Source of the DNA: an uncultured Collinsella sp.
Lineage (GTDB): Bacteria > Actinomycetota > Coriobacteriia > Coriobacteriales > Coriobacteriaceae
DNA: 12,977 nt
Direction: 5' to 3'
NCBI GenBank assembly: GCA_902495085.1
Contig: CABUWA010000044.1
Span: forward strand, 1-12,977
Under the pieces are notes generated by a model. The model saw only the letters and a list, made by a program, of their open reading frames with translations. It was not told the DNA's origin and did not search any database. The translations under genes and the position numbers were made by a program. Shown piece by piece: positions 1-6,596 of this stretch (the first letter of the stretch is position 1; each line of letters begins with the position of its first letter).

Positions 1-1146
1 ATCGAGCCCAAGGTCACCCACATCGACTGGGATCTGGACATGGCAGAAAAGGGCGGTTATCCCGACTTTATGCTCAAGGAGATCCACGAGCAGCCGCGCG
101 TCGTGCGCGACACGCTGGTCGGTCGTATGACGCCGGCCGGCGAGCTCGACATCGACGAGCTGGGCCTTTCGCTCGAGGAACTCAACGACATCGACCGCGT
201 CTACGTGATCGCTTGCGGCACCAGCTACCATGCCGGTCTCATTGCCAAGAACCTTATCGAGGGCTGGGCTCGCATCCCCACCGAGGTGGAGGCGGCCAGC
301 GAATTCCGTTATCGCAACCCCATCATTACGCCGACGACGCTCGTCGTGGCCGTGTCCCAGTCGGGCGAGACGGCCGACACTCTCGCCGCCATCCGCGACG
401 CGCGCATCAAGGGCGCCAAGGTCTTCGGCATCACCAACGTGGTGGGCAGCCCCGTGGCGCGTGAAAGCGACGGCGTCATCTACACCAAGGCCAACAAGGA
501 GATCGCGGTCGCCTCGACCAAGAGCTTTATCGGCCAGGTTGTGAGCCTCACGCTTTTGGCTCTGCTGCTGGCGCAGGTCAAGTACCGCCTGACCACCAAG
601 CAGGCGCGCATGCTGTTCCGCGAGCTTTCCGATACGGCCGAGCAGATCCAGTGGATTTTGGATACCCAGACCGAGGCCGTGCATGAGGCCGCCCTGCTGT
701 GCAAGGACGCGCAGTCGGCGCTGTTCGTGGGCCGTGGCATGGGTGCCGCTATTTCCTACGAGGGCGCGCTCAAGCTCAAAGAGGTCAGCTATCTGCACGC
801 CGAGGCCTACGCCGCCGGTGAGATGAAGCACGGCCCCATCGCGCTGATTGACCCGGGCTTCCCTGTCATCGCCGTGGCCACCAAGAGTGCCACCTACGAC
901 AAGACCGTGTCGAACCTCATGGAGTGCAAGGCGCGCGGTGCCAAGGTCATCGTCGTTGCCACCGAGGGCGACGAGGAGATCAACAAGATCGCCGACTGCA
1001 TCATTCGCGTGCCGGCAGTCCGCGACGTGTTCAGCCCCATCACGGCGAGTGTCCCGCTGCAGCTGCTCGCCCGCGAGGTCGCCATCCTGCGCGGCTGCGA
1101 TGTTGATCAGCCCCGAAACCTCGCTAAGAGCGTGACCGTGGAATAG
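1..1146 (+). CDS. glmS: Glutamine--fructose-6-phosphate aminotransferase (isomerizing), C-terminal part
   Basis: GlmS makes glucosamine-6-phosphate from fructose-6-phosphate and glutamine, the first step towards UDP-GlcNAc and peptidoglycan. The reading frame is open from base 1, so the gene is cut by the window edge; the ATG at 40 is internal. The visible 381 residues match the end of a roughly 610-residue family, so about 230 residues, essentially the glutaminase domain with its N-terminal cysteine, lie outside. Both sugar-isomerase (SIS) domains are present. The first has CGTSYHAG (from residue 72), SQSGET (119-124) and ASTKS (171-175). The second has the LKEVSYLHAEAYAAGE segment followed by MKHGP (275-279), which carries isomerase-site residues. 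The protein ends in NLAKSVTVE, the typical GlmS tail that reaches the active site. A strong terminator follows 25 bases after the stop. Identification is very secure. Confidence 0.97.
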   Translation: MEPKVTHIDWDLDMAEKGGYPDFMLKEIHEQPRVVRDTLVGRMTPAGELDIDELGLSLEELNDIDRVYVIACGTSYHAGLIAKNLIEGWARIPTEVEAASEFRYRNPIITPTTLVVAVSQSGETADTLAAIRDARIKGAKVFGITNVVGSPVARESDGVIYTKANKEIAVASTKSFIGQVVSLTLLALLLAQVKYRLTTKQARMLFRELSDTAEQIQWILDTQTEAVHEAALLCKDAQSALFVGRGMGAAISYEGALKLKEVSYLHAEAYAAGEMKHGPIALIDPGFPVIAVATKSATYDKTVSNLMECKARGAKVIVVATEGDEEINKIADCIIRVPAVRDVFSPITASVPLQLLAREVAILRGCDVDQPRNLAKSVTVE

Positions 1147-1171
1147 TTGGTTCCGCCGTTCTAGCGACCAA

Positions 1172-1205
1172 GGCCCGGCTCCGTTGCAGCGGAGCCGGGC
1201 CTTAT
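1172..1205 (+). terminator. Rho-independent terminator of glmS
   Basis: A perfect 12-bp stem (GGCCCGGCTCCG at 1172-1183 with its complement at 1190-1201) closes a 6-base loop. It is followed by a short T-rich run (TTATT). It lies 25 bases after the glmS stop. Confidence 0.9.
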
Positions 1206-1222
1206 TGCATTTGCCCGGATAA

Positions 1223-1259
1223 AACCTGCCAAAATAAACCTGTCCCTTTTTGGCAGGTT
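1223..1259 (-). repeat. GGGAC-core palindrome at the 3' end of the GntR gene (copy 1)
   Basis: A perfect 12-bp inverted repeat, AACCTGCCAAAA (1223-1234) with TTTTGGCAGGTT (1248-1259), has a 13-base loop. Read on the minus strand, in the sense of the GntR gene, the arm runs into AAAAAGGGACAGG. The palindrome overlaps the GntR stop codon (1258-1260). Similar elements sit at 5334-5368 and 10903-10933, which suggests a repeat family. It may also terminate GntR transcription, since T-rich sequence (TTTTAT) follows on the minus strand. Confidence 0.7.
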
Positions 1260-1989
1260 AGCGGAGCTTGCTGGTCTCGAAGTACTCGGGGAACTGGTCC
1301 AGAACCTCGGTTTGGTTGCGGAACATCATGTGCAGGTGCTTGCTGACCAAAAAGCTCGCTTCGATGGGGTCGCGACCGGCGATAGCGCGGCGAATCTGCT
1401 TGTGCTCGTTCACGATGTCCTGATTGTCGAGAACCTGCGTGACGGCGCGAAGCCAGCGGAAGCGCTCCAGGTCGGCATTGGTCTCTTCGAGCCATGACCA
1501 CACGGTGCTGCGGCACGCGATGCTAAAAATCATGTGATGCATGAGGTTATCGCTCAAAAAGAAGCCGATGCGATCCCCTTCGGCCATGGCCTTTTCCTGC
1601 AGCACGATGGCGCGGTCGAGCTGCTCGATGCCGGCCGAGGTGGCTCGCGCACAGCACTCCACGATCACCTGCTTTTCCAGATGTTCGCGGATGTAACAGG
1701 CACTCTCGGCAAGGGTGAGGTTGATGGGCGAGACGTAGGTACCGCTCTGGGGCACGGTGCGCACCAGGCCTTCCTGCGCCAAACGAACCAAAGCCTCGCG
1801 CACAGGGGTGCGCCCCATATCTAGGTCGTCGCAAAGTTGCTTGACGCCCAGCTTTTCGCCCGGCTTGTAGTCCAGGTAGACGATTTTGCGTCGAATGGTG
1901 TGGTAGGACTGGTCCTGTAGGCTCGTTTCCTGCTCGCCGACGTGCATCGATTCTTCCATAGCGCCTCGCAACTGTTCTATCAAACTCAT
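1258..1989 (-). CDS. GntR-family transcriptional regulator, FCD (FadR-like) subfamily
   Basis: This is a DNA-binding repressor or activator expected to respond to a small organic acid or similar ligand. The winged helix-turn-helix lies at about residues 25-86, with the recognition region DMGRTPVREALVRLAQEGLV (57-76) typical of GntR proteins. The all-helical FCD domain follows (about 93-225). Its metal/ligand residues are visible as D147 and H151 (DNLMHH), H196 (NEHKQI) and H218 (KHLHMM). The length, 243 residues, is normal. The start is uncertain. The ATG at 1989 has no clear ribosome site, whereas the in-frame ATG at 1959 follows GAGG four bases upstream and would give a 233-residue protein with the whole HTH intact. 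The gene is divergent from the broken yeiH-like gene across a 163-base gap, the usual arrangement for a local regulator, so that gene may have been its target. The effector cannot be read from sequence. Confidence 0.9.
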   Translation of the reverse strand: MSLIEQLRGAMEESMHVGEQETSLQDQSYHTIRRKIVYLDYKPGEKLGVKQLCDDLDMGRTPVREALVRLAQEGLVRTVPQSGTYVSPINLTLAESACYIREHLEKQVIVECCARATSAGIEQLDRAIVLQEKAMAEGDRIGFFLSDNLMHHMIFSIACRSTVWSWLEETNADLERFRWLRAVTQVLDNQDIVNEHKQIRRAIAGRDPIEASFLVSKHLHMMFRNQTEVLDQFPEYFETSKLR

Positions 1990-2152
1990 ATGTCAGTTGT
2001 TAATTATGCCGCGAATCAGCTCTCCGCGGTGGGTAATTCGGCTGTTGCCTGAGAACTATTGCGGCATCTTAGTCTGTGTTTACGCAAGGCTGCGCTCAAT
2101 GTTGCCGTATCATAAGCCGTCGCAAACGTGAAATAGAAAGAAGGAATCCCAT
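1990..2152. promoter_or_regulatory. Divergent control region between the GntR gene and yeiH-like pseudogene
   Basis: This 163-base gap must hold both promoters. It contains an inverted repeat CCGCG (2009-2013) / CGCGG (2025-2029) with an 11-base loop, and a wider pair ATGCCGC (2006-2012) / GCGGCAT (2061-2067). These are possible operator half-sites for the neighbouring GntR protein. I could not place convincing -35/-10 pairs. An AAGGA ribosome site (2141-2145) sits seven bases before the ATT at 2153. Confidence 0.4.
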
Positions 2153-3187
2153 ATTCAACTGGCAAATATCGTACGCGAGCGCTGGAAAGGCGTCTTGTTC
2201 TGCCTGATCATCGCCATTCCCGCGACGTTGCTCGGCAAACAGGTTGAGGTGGCCGGCGGTCCGGTATTCGCCATCCTCTTTGGCATGGTCCTGGCGCTCG
2301 TCTTTCCCAAGAATCGTCGCGAACAGCTCGCCGCCGGCGTCACCTATACGTCCAAAAAAGTCTTGCAGTACGCGGTTATCCTGCTTGGCTTTGGCATGAA
2401 CCTCTCCCAGATTCTGTCCAAGGGCGCCCAGTCGCTGCCGATTATCGTGGCGACAATCTCGACCTCGCTTGTTATCGCCTTTGTGTTCTGCCGCGTTATG
2501 AACGTGCCGGGTAAGATCGCGACGCTTGTGGGCGTGGGTTCGTCGATTTGCGGCGGTTCTGCCATCGCCGCGACCGCACCTGTCATCGATGCCGACGATC
2601 GCGAGATTGCCCAGGCTATTTCGGTTATCTTCCTGTTTAACGTTATCGCGGCGCTCGTGTTTCCAACGCTCGGCGGCATGCTCGGGCTGACCAACGAGGG
2701 CTTTGGCCTGTTTGCCGGCACCGCCATCAACGACACCTCGTCCGTAACGGCTGCGGCGAGCGCTTGGGACAGCATGCATCCCGGCGCCAATGTGCTCGAG
2801 AGCGCCACAGTGGTCAAGCTCACCAGGACGCTTGCCATTATTCCCATCACGTTGGTCCTCGCATGCTGGCAGATGCATCTGGCACGCAAGTCCGGCGGCG
2901 ACGCTAAGAGCACGTTCTAGCTTAAACGCGCGTTTCCCATGTTTGTGCTGTTCTTTGTGCTGGCGAGCGTGATCACCACGGTGCTTCAGCTTCCCGCGTC
3001 CATCACGGCGCCCATCAAGGAGCTGTCGAAGTTCTTTATTGTGATGGCCATGGCGGCAATTGGCTTTAATACCGATATCGTCGAGCTGGTCAAAAAGGGC
3101 GGCAAGCCCATCGCGCTGGGCTTTTGCTGCTGGATTGGCATTGCGTGCATGAGTTTGGGAATGCAACACGTGCTGGGAATCTGGTAG
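2153..3187 (+). pseudogene. YeiH-family (putative sulfate exporter) membrane protein gene, interrupted by an in-frame TAG
   Basis: The translation matches the YeiH/UPF0324 family of about 340-residue polytopic inner-membrane proteins, annotated as putative sulfate exporters although the substrate is poorly established. Recognisable parts are the family signature GVGSSICGGSAIAATAP, the segment FGLFAGTAINDTSSVTAAA, and the C-terminal FIVMAMAAIGFNTDI. Two lesions are visible. First, codon 2918-2920 is TAG, and the same frame then continues without interruption (LKRAFPMFVLFFVLAS...) to the natural stop at 3185-3187. Second, the best-placed start, seven bases after AAGGA, is ATT (2153) where ATG would be expected; the next usable start is TTG at 2195, preceded by GGAAAGG. 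The ATT-to-stop span is 345 codons, the family's full length. The C-terminal piece from the ATG at 2939 has no ribosome site. A nonsense pseudogene is most likely; readthrough or a sequencing error is possible. Confidence 0.8.
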
Positions 3188-3239
3188 AGAAGTAGCTTGT
3201 TTGCGTGCTGCGTGCTGGTGAGCGCATTCTCACGGTGGA

Positions 3240-3328
3240 GCGATAGGAGCTCTTGCGGGTATGGCTTGTCCGCAGGTTTATAAGTCCCGAAGAGCTCTTA
3301 TCGCCCCGCCAGGATGGCGATGCGGGGC
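3240..3328. other. Long imperfect inverted repeat and second hairpin in the gap before the Fis-type regulator
   Basis: Bases 3240-3259 pair with 3286-3304 in a stem of about 19 pairs, with one bulged G (3255), one G-T pair and a 26-base loop; the core is GAGCTCTT/AAGAGCTC. A second stem, GCCCCGC (3303-3309) with GCGGGGC (3322-3328), overlaps its foot by two bases. The inner pair CGCC (3307-3310) / GGCG (3316-3319) competes with this second stem. There is no T-run, so it is not an ordinary terminator. It matches no riboswitch or RNA family that I recognise. It could be a structured leader RNA, a protein-binding site, or the decayed end of an element. Confidence 0.5.
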
Positions 3329-3405
3329 AACACCTATACTCGCAGGACGGCGCTTTCTGCCCTATAGTGTTTGATGAGCAATATCGTTCAATTTTGAAAC
3401 ACTCG

Positions 3406-3433
3406 GTCGTGCGACCGTCGGCGGTTGCACGAC
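3406..3433 (+). promoter_or_regulatory. Leader hairpin just upstream of the Fis-type regulator
   Basis: GTCGTGCGACCG (3406-3417) pairs with CGGTTGCACGAC (3422-3433), 12 pairs with one G-T and a four-base loop. It ends nine bases before the AGGGG ribosome site (3443-3447). A further inverted repeat, AGTGTTT (3366-3372) / AAACACT (3397-3403), lies upstream, and TATAGT at 3363-3368 is a possible -10. The hairpin could be a translational control structure in the mRNA or a dyad operator in the DNA. Confidence 0.5.
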
Positions 3434-3453
3434 GCCGCGGACAGGGGCAAATC

Positions 3454-4671
3454 ATGGATAGCGATGCCAAACTGAACATCTTGACCGAGGCCCTGGCTGC
3501 TGCCGGGGCCTCGGCATTGGCAATCGATGCGCGTGGGGACGTCGCGATTTCGACCATGAATGACGCGGCGCTTGAGCGGGATGTGGCGGCTTTTGTAGCT
3601 GAGCGCCTCGACCGTATAGGAGACGGTGCGCGTCTGGTTATGGGGCGTGCGGGTGCGCGCCTGAGCCTGACCGTTCGCCCCACCGACAAAGAGGGCGGGG
3701 GCCTTTGGGTCGTCGTGGTCCGCGAGGTGCGCGGTGCCGCGGCGCATGCGGGCATCGAGTGGCTCAACGCCGACGAAGTTGAGGCCCGCTACGAATCGAG
3801 CGCGTACGGCATCGTTGAGGGTACCGCTGCGGTGGCTGCACCGGTTGCCGAGAGCTACGCGCGCGGTGTGCCCCTTATGCTCGAGGGCGAGCTGGGAGCG
3901 GGTCAGGTCGAGATCGCCAAGCGCCTCTATCTGGACGGTCCTTTTGCCGGTCAGCCCTTTGTTTCCGCTGCGCTCGATGAGCTCACCGAGCGCGGTTGGC
4001 GCCATGTGCTCAAAAGCGCCGAATCGCCGTTGTTCCAAACGGGGCTGACCCTTTGCATTGAGGGCTGGAACGCGGTTGGCCCCCAGCGCCTCCGCGAGCT
4101 GGTCTCCACGATGGCCGACACCGCGTTGGCGACGCGCTGCCATGTGGTGCTGACGGCGAATGACATGCCGGGCGGCAGCGAAAGTGATCAAGCAGCCTTT
4201 GTGACCGAGCGCTTCGCCTGTGCGGTGGGCGTGGCGCCGGCAATCGCCGAGCAGGGGGCCGCGTCGACGAAGGTCGCGCGCTATTTGGAATATCTCGCCG
4301 ATGCATTTGGGACGGCAACGCCCACGCTGTCTGCCGCGGCGACGAAGACGCTCGATGCTTACCGCTGGCCGCGCAATTATCTGCAGCTTCGCGAGGTCTC
4401 GGAACGACTGTATATATTGGTGGGGGCGGGCACGGTGGACAGCGCTATAGCGGAGGAAGTGCTCGCCCAAGAGGACGTGATTAAGACCGCAACCTTTGGC
4501 GCCCCGACACTCGAAAGTGACCTGTATATCCTACGACCGCTGGCCGATACCGAGCGAGATATCGCGCATCTGGTTGTAGATCATCTCCACGGCAACCGAA
4601 CCCGTGCGGCGGAGGTGCTGGGCATAAGCCGTACAACGCTGTGGCGCTTGCTGAAGGACGATGACCGTTGA
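3454..4671 (+). CDS. Fis-type regulator with degenerate sigma-54-activator-like AAA+ domain
   Basis: This is a predicted 405-residue DNA-binding regulator. The start is ATG 3454, preceded by AGGGG six bases upstream; the frame is open further upstream but has no good start. Residues 1-130 are an N-terminal domain I cannot assign. From about 140 the protein resembles bacterial enhancer-binding proteins: PLMLEGELGAGQ (140-151) occupies the Walker A place, GLTLCIEGWNAVGPQRL the Walker B place, and YRWPRNYLQLREVSERL (W305) the conserved WPGN-REL segment. The C-terminus (about 377-402) is a Fis-type helix-turn-helix, GNRTRAAEVLGISRTTLWRLL. Key residues are lost. The Walker A lysine is Q151, the Walker B DE is missing, and the stretch that normally holds GAFTGA is absent. 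The protein therefore probably neither hydrolyses ATP nor contacts sigma-54. It likely works as a simple sigma-70-type regulator. Its target is unknown; autoregulation is possible given the repeats in its leader. Confidence 0.8.
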   Translation: MDSDAKLNILTEALAAAGASALAIDARGDVAISTMNDAALERDVAAFVAERLDRIGDGARLVMGRAGARLSLTVRPTDKEGGGLWVVVVREVRGAAAHAGIEWLNADEVEARYESSAYGIVEGTAAVAAPVAESYARGVPLMLEGELGAGQVEIAKRLYLDGPFAGQPFVSAALDELTERGWRHVLKSAESPLFQTGLTLCIEGWNAVGPQRLRELVSTMADTALATRCHVVLTANDMPGGSESDQAAFVTERFACAVGVAPAIAEQGAASTKVARYLEYLADAFGTATPTLSAAATKTLDAYRWPRNYLQLREVSERLYILVGAGTVDSAIAEEVLAQEDVIKTATFGAPTLESDLYILRPLADTERDIAHLVVDHLHGNRTRAAEVLGISRTTLWRLLKDDDR

Positions 4672-4682
4672 GCGAGGCGCCC

Positions 4683-4711
4683 GTGACCGCGCGCGACGCG
4701 TGTGCTACAGT
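4683..4711 (+). promoter_or_regulatory. Predicted promoter of the single-pass membrane protein gene
   Basis: GTGACC (4683-4688) as the -35 and TACAGT (4706-4711) as the -10 are separated by 17 bases. A TG at 4703-4704 gives an extended -10. Transcription would start near 4718, leaving a leader of about 38 bases. Confidence 0.5.
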
Positions 4712-4755
4712 CCAAAGCGTTATTGTTTCGATTTGGTTACGGCGTGCGAGGGCAT

Positions 4756-5331
4756 ATGGCTGAGACTTCAAAACCGAGCCGCAGAAGACGGAGTGCCGCG
4801 CCGGTTAACCGACGCACGACATCGGTGACGTGGGGCAAACACGCCTCGGGGTTTGATGGCTCGTTCAAGCGCACTAAATACGGCTATCCTTCGGCAAGCG
4901 CTCGCTTGGCCATGCAGGCCGAGTCGTCGCTGTGGGGCCGCAAGCGCGTGGTGGGCTCAAAGCTCAAGCACGACGGCACGCTCGGTTACATCAGCCGCGG
5001 GGCGGCTCGCCGCAGTGGGCTCAATCCGGCTGGTTGGCACCGTTATGTTCCGATCGCGGTCGTCGTTGCAGTGATCGTCATCGCACTCGCCGCGCTCGGC
5101 TACGCCGGCGGTGGCGCCAACTTGGACGCAGTGTTTAAATCGCCCGAGCTCGCGCATGCAGGCACAGAAGTTGTCGAGGGCGCTCAGACCCAGACGGGCG
5201 TCGCACCCCAGCGCGGTATCGTCGCGGCGGCCTCCACCATCGCCGACGCGCAAAAGGACGAAGATAAGCAAGGCGACGACGCCGAAACGGCCCAGACGAA
5301 CGAAACGACGACTACTCAAATATCAACATAG
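4756..5331 (+). CDS. Basic single-pass membrane protein of unknown function
   Basis: I do not recognise this 191-residue protein. Residues 1-97 are strongly basic, with an arginine cluster (SRRRRS) near the start and repeated Arg/Lys. One hydrophobic helix follows at about 98-118 (YVPIAVVVAVIVIALAALGY). The remaining 73 residues are low-complexity, rich in Ala, Thr, Gln, Asp and Glu, and end in a Thr-rich tail. The positive-inside rule puts the basic part in the cytoplasm and the acidic tail outside. There is no signal-peptidase or sortase motif. The start at 4756 fits the downstream frame and a promoter at 4683-4711. Its ribosome site (GAGGG) is only three bases away, which is tight; the in-frame GTG at 4702 lies within the predicted promoter and is unlikely. 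The basic domain could bind nucleic acid, the cell envelope or another protein. The gene stands alone and is convergent with the nitroreductase. Confidence 0.75.
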   Translation: MAETSKPSRRRRSAAPVNRRTTSVTWGKHASGFDGSFKRTKYGYPSASARLAMQAESSLWGRKRVVGSKLKHDGTLGYISRGAARRSGLNPAGWHRYVPIAVVVAVIVIALAALGYAGGGANLDAVFKSPELAHAGTEVVEGAQTQTGVAPQRGIVAAASTIADAQKDEDKQGDDAETAQTNETTTTQIST

Positions 5332-5333
5332 CT

Positions 5334-5368
5334 TGCCGGCAGAAGGGGACGTTCCTTTTCTGCCGGCA
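5334..5368. repeat. GGGAC-core palindrome between convergent genes (copy 2)
   Basis: TGCCGGCAGAA (5334-5344) pairs perfectly with 5358-5368. The stem continues inward through G-T pairs into GGGGACGTTCC, leaving a three-base loop. It starts two bases after the stop of the plus-strand gene and ends 18 bases before the stop of the minus-strand nitroreductase. It could serve both as a bidirectional terminator, though neither side has a T-run. It shares the A/G-rich GGGAC core with copies 1 and 3. Confidence 0.7.
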
Positions 5369-5386
5369 GTTTGGGACACTCCTGCG

Positions 5387-5908
5387 CTACTTGACGTATA
5401 CCACGTTGTCGCGGCGGGGTTTGGGCTCGGGTAGCGTGTCCTCGGCGTAGCCAAGAATGCAGTTACCGACACCGCGCAGGCTGCCGTCGGCGGGCAGTCC
5501 CCAGCTGGCCAGCAGCTCCAGGCCCTCGGGCGAGTCAAAGACCTCATGCGCGCGGTGAATCCAGCACGAATCGACACCCAGTGCATAGGCGGCGTTGAGC
5601 AAGTTGCCCATAGCGAGCGAGCCGTCTTCCAGATGTGTGGGCACGCTGCGGTCAACCAGCACCACCACAACGGTCTTGGCGCCATAGAAGGGGTCGCTGT
5701 TGCTGCCCATGACCTGGGCGTTGAGCTGTGAAAGACGCTCGACGGTCGCGGGGTCGGTGACGGCGACAAACGTTACCGGTTGGCGGCCCATGCCGCTCGG
5801 TGCATATTGGCCGGCTTCGATAATACGTGCAAGCTTTTCGGCCTCGACGGGACGATCGCTGTAGTTGCGGCAGCTGCGACGGTGAATGAGTGCTTCGATA
5901 GTCTCCAT
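5387..5908 (-). CDS. Nitroreductase-family FMN-dependent oxidoreductase
   Basis: This is a 173-residue flavoprotein of the nitroreductase fold, using NAD(P)H to reduce nitroaromatics, quinones or related compounds in the cytoplasm. The natural substrate cannot be told from sequence. Family marks are the N-terminal FMN-binding RRSCRNYSD (10-18), APSGMGRQP (37-45) for cofactor and dimer contacts, the helix DGSLAMGNLLNAAYALG (95-111), and the C-terminal GVGNCILGY (146-154), where FMN phosphate contacts usually lie. The start is ATG 5908, because AAGGAGA sits four bases upstream and METIEALIHRRS is the usual family N-terminus; the frame extends to 5977 but those residues look non-coding. The gene is monocistronic, with the 294-base gap upstream. 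The length fits the short members of the family. Confidence 0.92.
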   Translation of the reverse strand: METIEALIHRRSCRNYSDRPVEAEKLARIIEAGQYAPSGMGRQPVTFVAVTDPATVERLSQLNAQVMGSNSDPFYGAKTVVVVLVDRSVPTHLEDGSLAMGNLLNAAYALGVDSCWIHRAHEVFDSPEGLELLASWGLPADGSLRGVGNCILGYAEDTLPEPKPRRDNVVYVK

Positions 5909-6202
5909 GGTGTCTCCTTGCGGTGGCGTTGCAGATGCCCCGTTCATACCCGTCGGGCTTAAACGATAGACGGTCAATTACCCAGCCAAAAGGATAGATT
6001 CCAATTGGGAAAGTAGGTTTGCATAAAAGTACCTTCAGAATGTGACAAACAAATGGGATGGTTAAACGTTTTATCCCGTCTACCCTGCGGTTTTTTACCA
6101 CTTGCCTAAATGACGAACGCATAACCTTTGATAAAGGTTTTACTAAAGGAGTACCAACGTTTATCAATGCGCCGTGGTGGCGCCGGGCCAGGAGGTAACA
6201 TC
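5909..6202. other. Non-coding AT-richer gap with small inverted repeats
   Basis: This 294-base gap separates the divergent nitroreductase and 96-residue protein genes and is clearly more AT-rich than its surroundings. It holds AACCTTT (6123-6129) / AAAGGTT (6133-6139) with a three-base loop, GGGAT (6055-6059) / ATCCC (6073-6077) around the palindrome AAACGTTT (6064-6071), and the near-repeat ACGTTTTATC / ACGTTTATC (6066-6075 and from about 6158). These could be operators. The AGGAGGT at 6190-6196 is an almost perfect ribosome site for the gene at 6203. I could not fix either promoter. Confidence 0.4.
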
Positions 6203-6493
6203 ATGTTCCAGGCTGGAGATGTCGTCGAGACCGATTTCGAAGGATTTCTGAAGCTGCTGCGTTCCAAGACGCGCGCTTTCGTGTCGATCAACGATCACGA
6301 GTACTACATCACGCACACCGATGGCTATTGGCGTGTTCAGGATTGCGAGGCCCTCAACGACAAGGGCCACTTTACTGACTGCTCCGAGCTGGTCAACACG
6401 GTCTGCGAGGTCGTCGAGCTGCCGTGGATTGCCGGCAAAAGCCTGCATGACAGCTTCTCGGGTGCTACGGTCTATGAGGCCGTCGCCGCTTAA
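6203..6493 (+). CDS. Small conserved-looking protein of unknown function
   Basis: This 96-residue protein has excellent gene signals: AGGAGGT six bases before ATG 6203 and a strong terminator after the stop. I do not recognise the family. It has no signal peptide, no membrane helix and no obvious catalytic motif. It is mildly acidic, with an aromatic central stretch (HEYYITHTDGYWRVQD, 32-47) that reads like alternating beta strands of a compact domain. Two of its three cysteines are C60 and C68, and a third, C48, does not form a zinc-finger spacing with them. The near-consensus ribosome site and isolated transcription unit suggest abundant expression. It is flanked by a nitroreductase on the opposite strand and by the MarR operon beyond its terminator, so context gives no function. 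Confidence 0.8.
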   Translation: MFQAGDVVETDFEGFLKLLRSKTRAFVSINDHEYYITHTDGYWRVQDCEALNDKGHFTDCSELVNTVCEVVELPWIAGKSLHDSFSGATVYEAVAA

Positions 6494-6519
6494 CAGGCAA
6501 TAAAACCCGATTTTCACGT

Positions 6520-6555
6520 GACCGCTGGCGCCGCCCCCGCGCCGGCGGTCTTTTT
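6520..6555 (+). terminator. Rho-independent terminator
   Basis: GACCGCTGGCGC (6520-6531) pairs with GCGCCGGCGGTC (6539-6550), 12 pairs with one G-T, and has a 7-base loop followed by five T (6551-6555). It lies 26 bases after the stop at 6493. Confidence 0.93.
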
Positions 6556-6596
6556 CTGCCGATAGGCCATAAAATGCGCGCATTTGCGGAGAGCCT

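Noticed and set aside
2918..2920. Pyrrolysine or programmed readthrough at the TAG in the yeiH-like gene.
   Set aside because: The family does not use pyrrolysine, TAG ends other genes here normally (for example 1144-1146 and 3185-3187), and no special downstream structure is seen. A nonsense mutation is simpler.
2096..3169. 357-codon open frame on the minus strand.
   Set aside because: It is antisense to the clearly homologous yeiH-like sequence and its translation is rich in His, Arg and Gln, as expected of a shadow frame in GC-rich DNA.
3240..3328. Known riboswitch, SRP RNA, 6S RNA or T-box leader.
   Set aside because: None of the conserved cores I know for these RNAs is present. I kept it only as an unassigned structured region.
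3253..3453. In-frame N-terminal extension of the Fis-type regulator (67 more codons).
   Set aside because: It has no ATG and no ribosome site at its beginning, it runs through the inverted repeats, and its composition differs from the rest of the protein. ATG 3454 has AGGGG at good spacing.
5652..6167. 171-codon minus-strand frame reaching into the gap upstream of the nitroreductase.
   Set aside because: Most of it lies antisense or out of frame with the nitroreductase, and the remainder has no ribosome site or recognisable domain.
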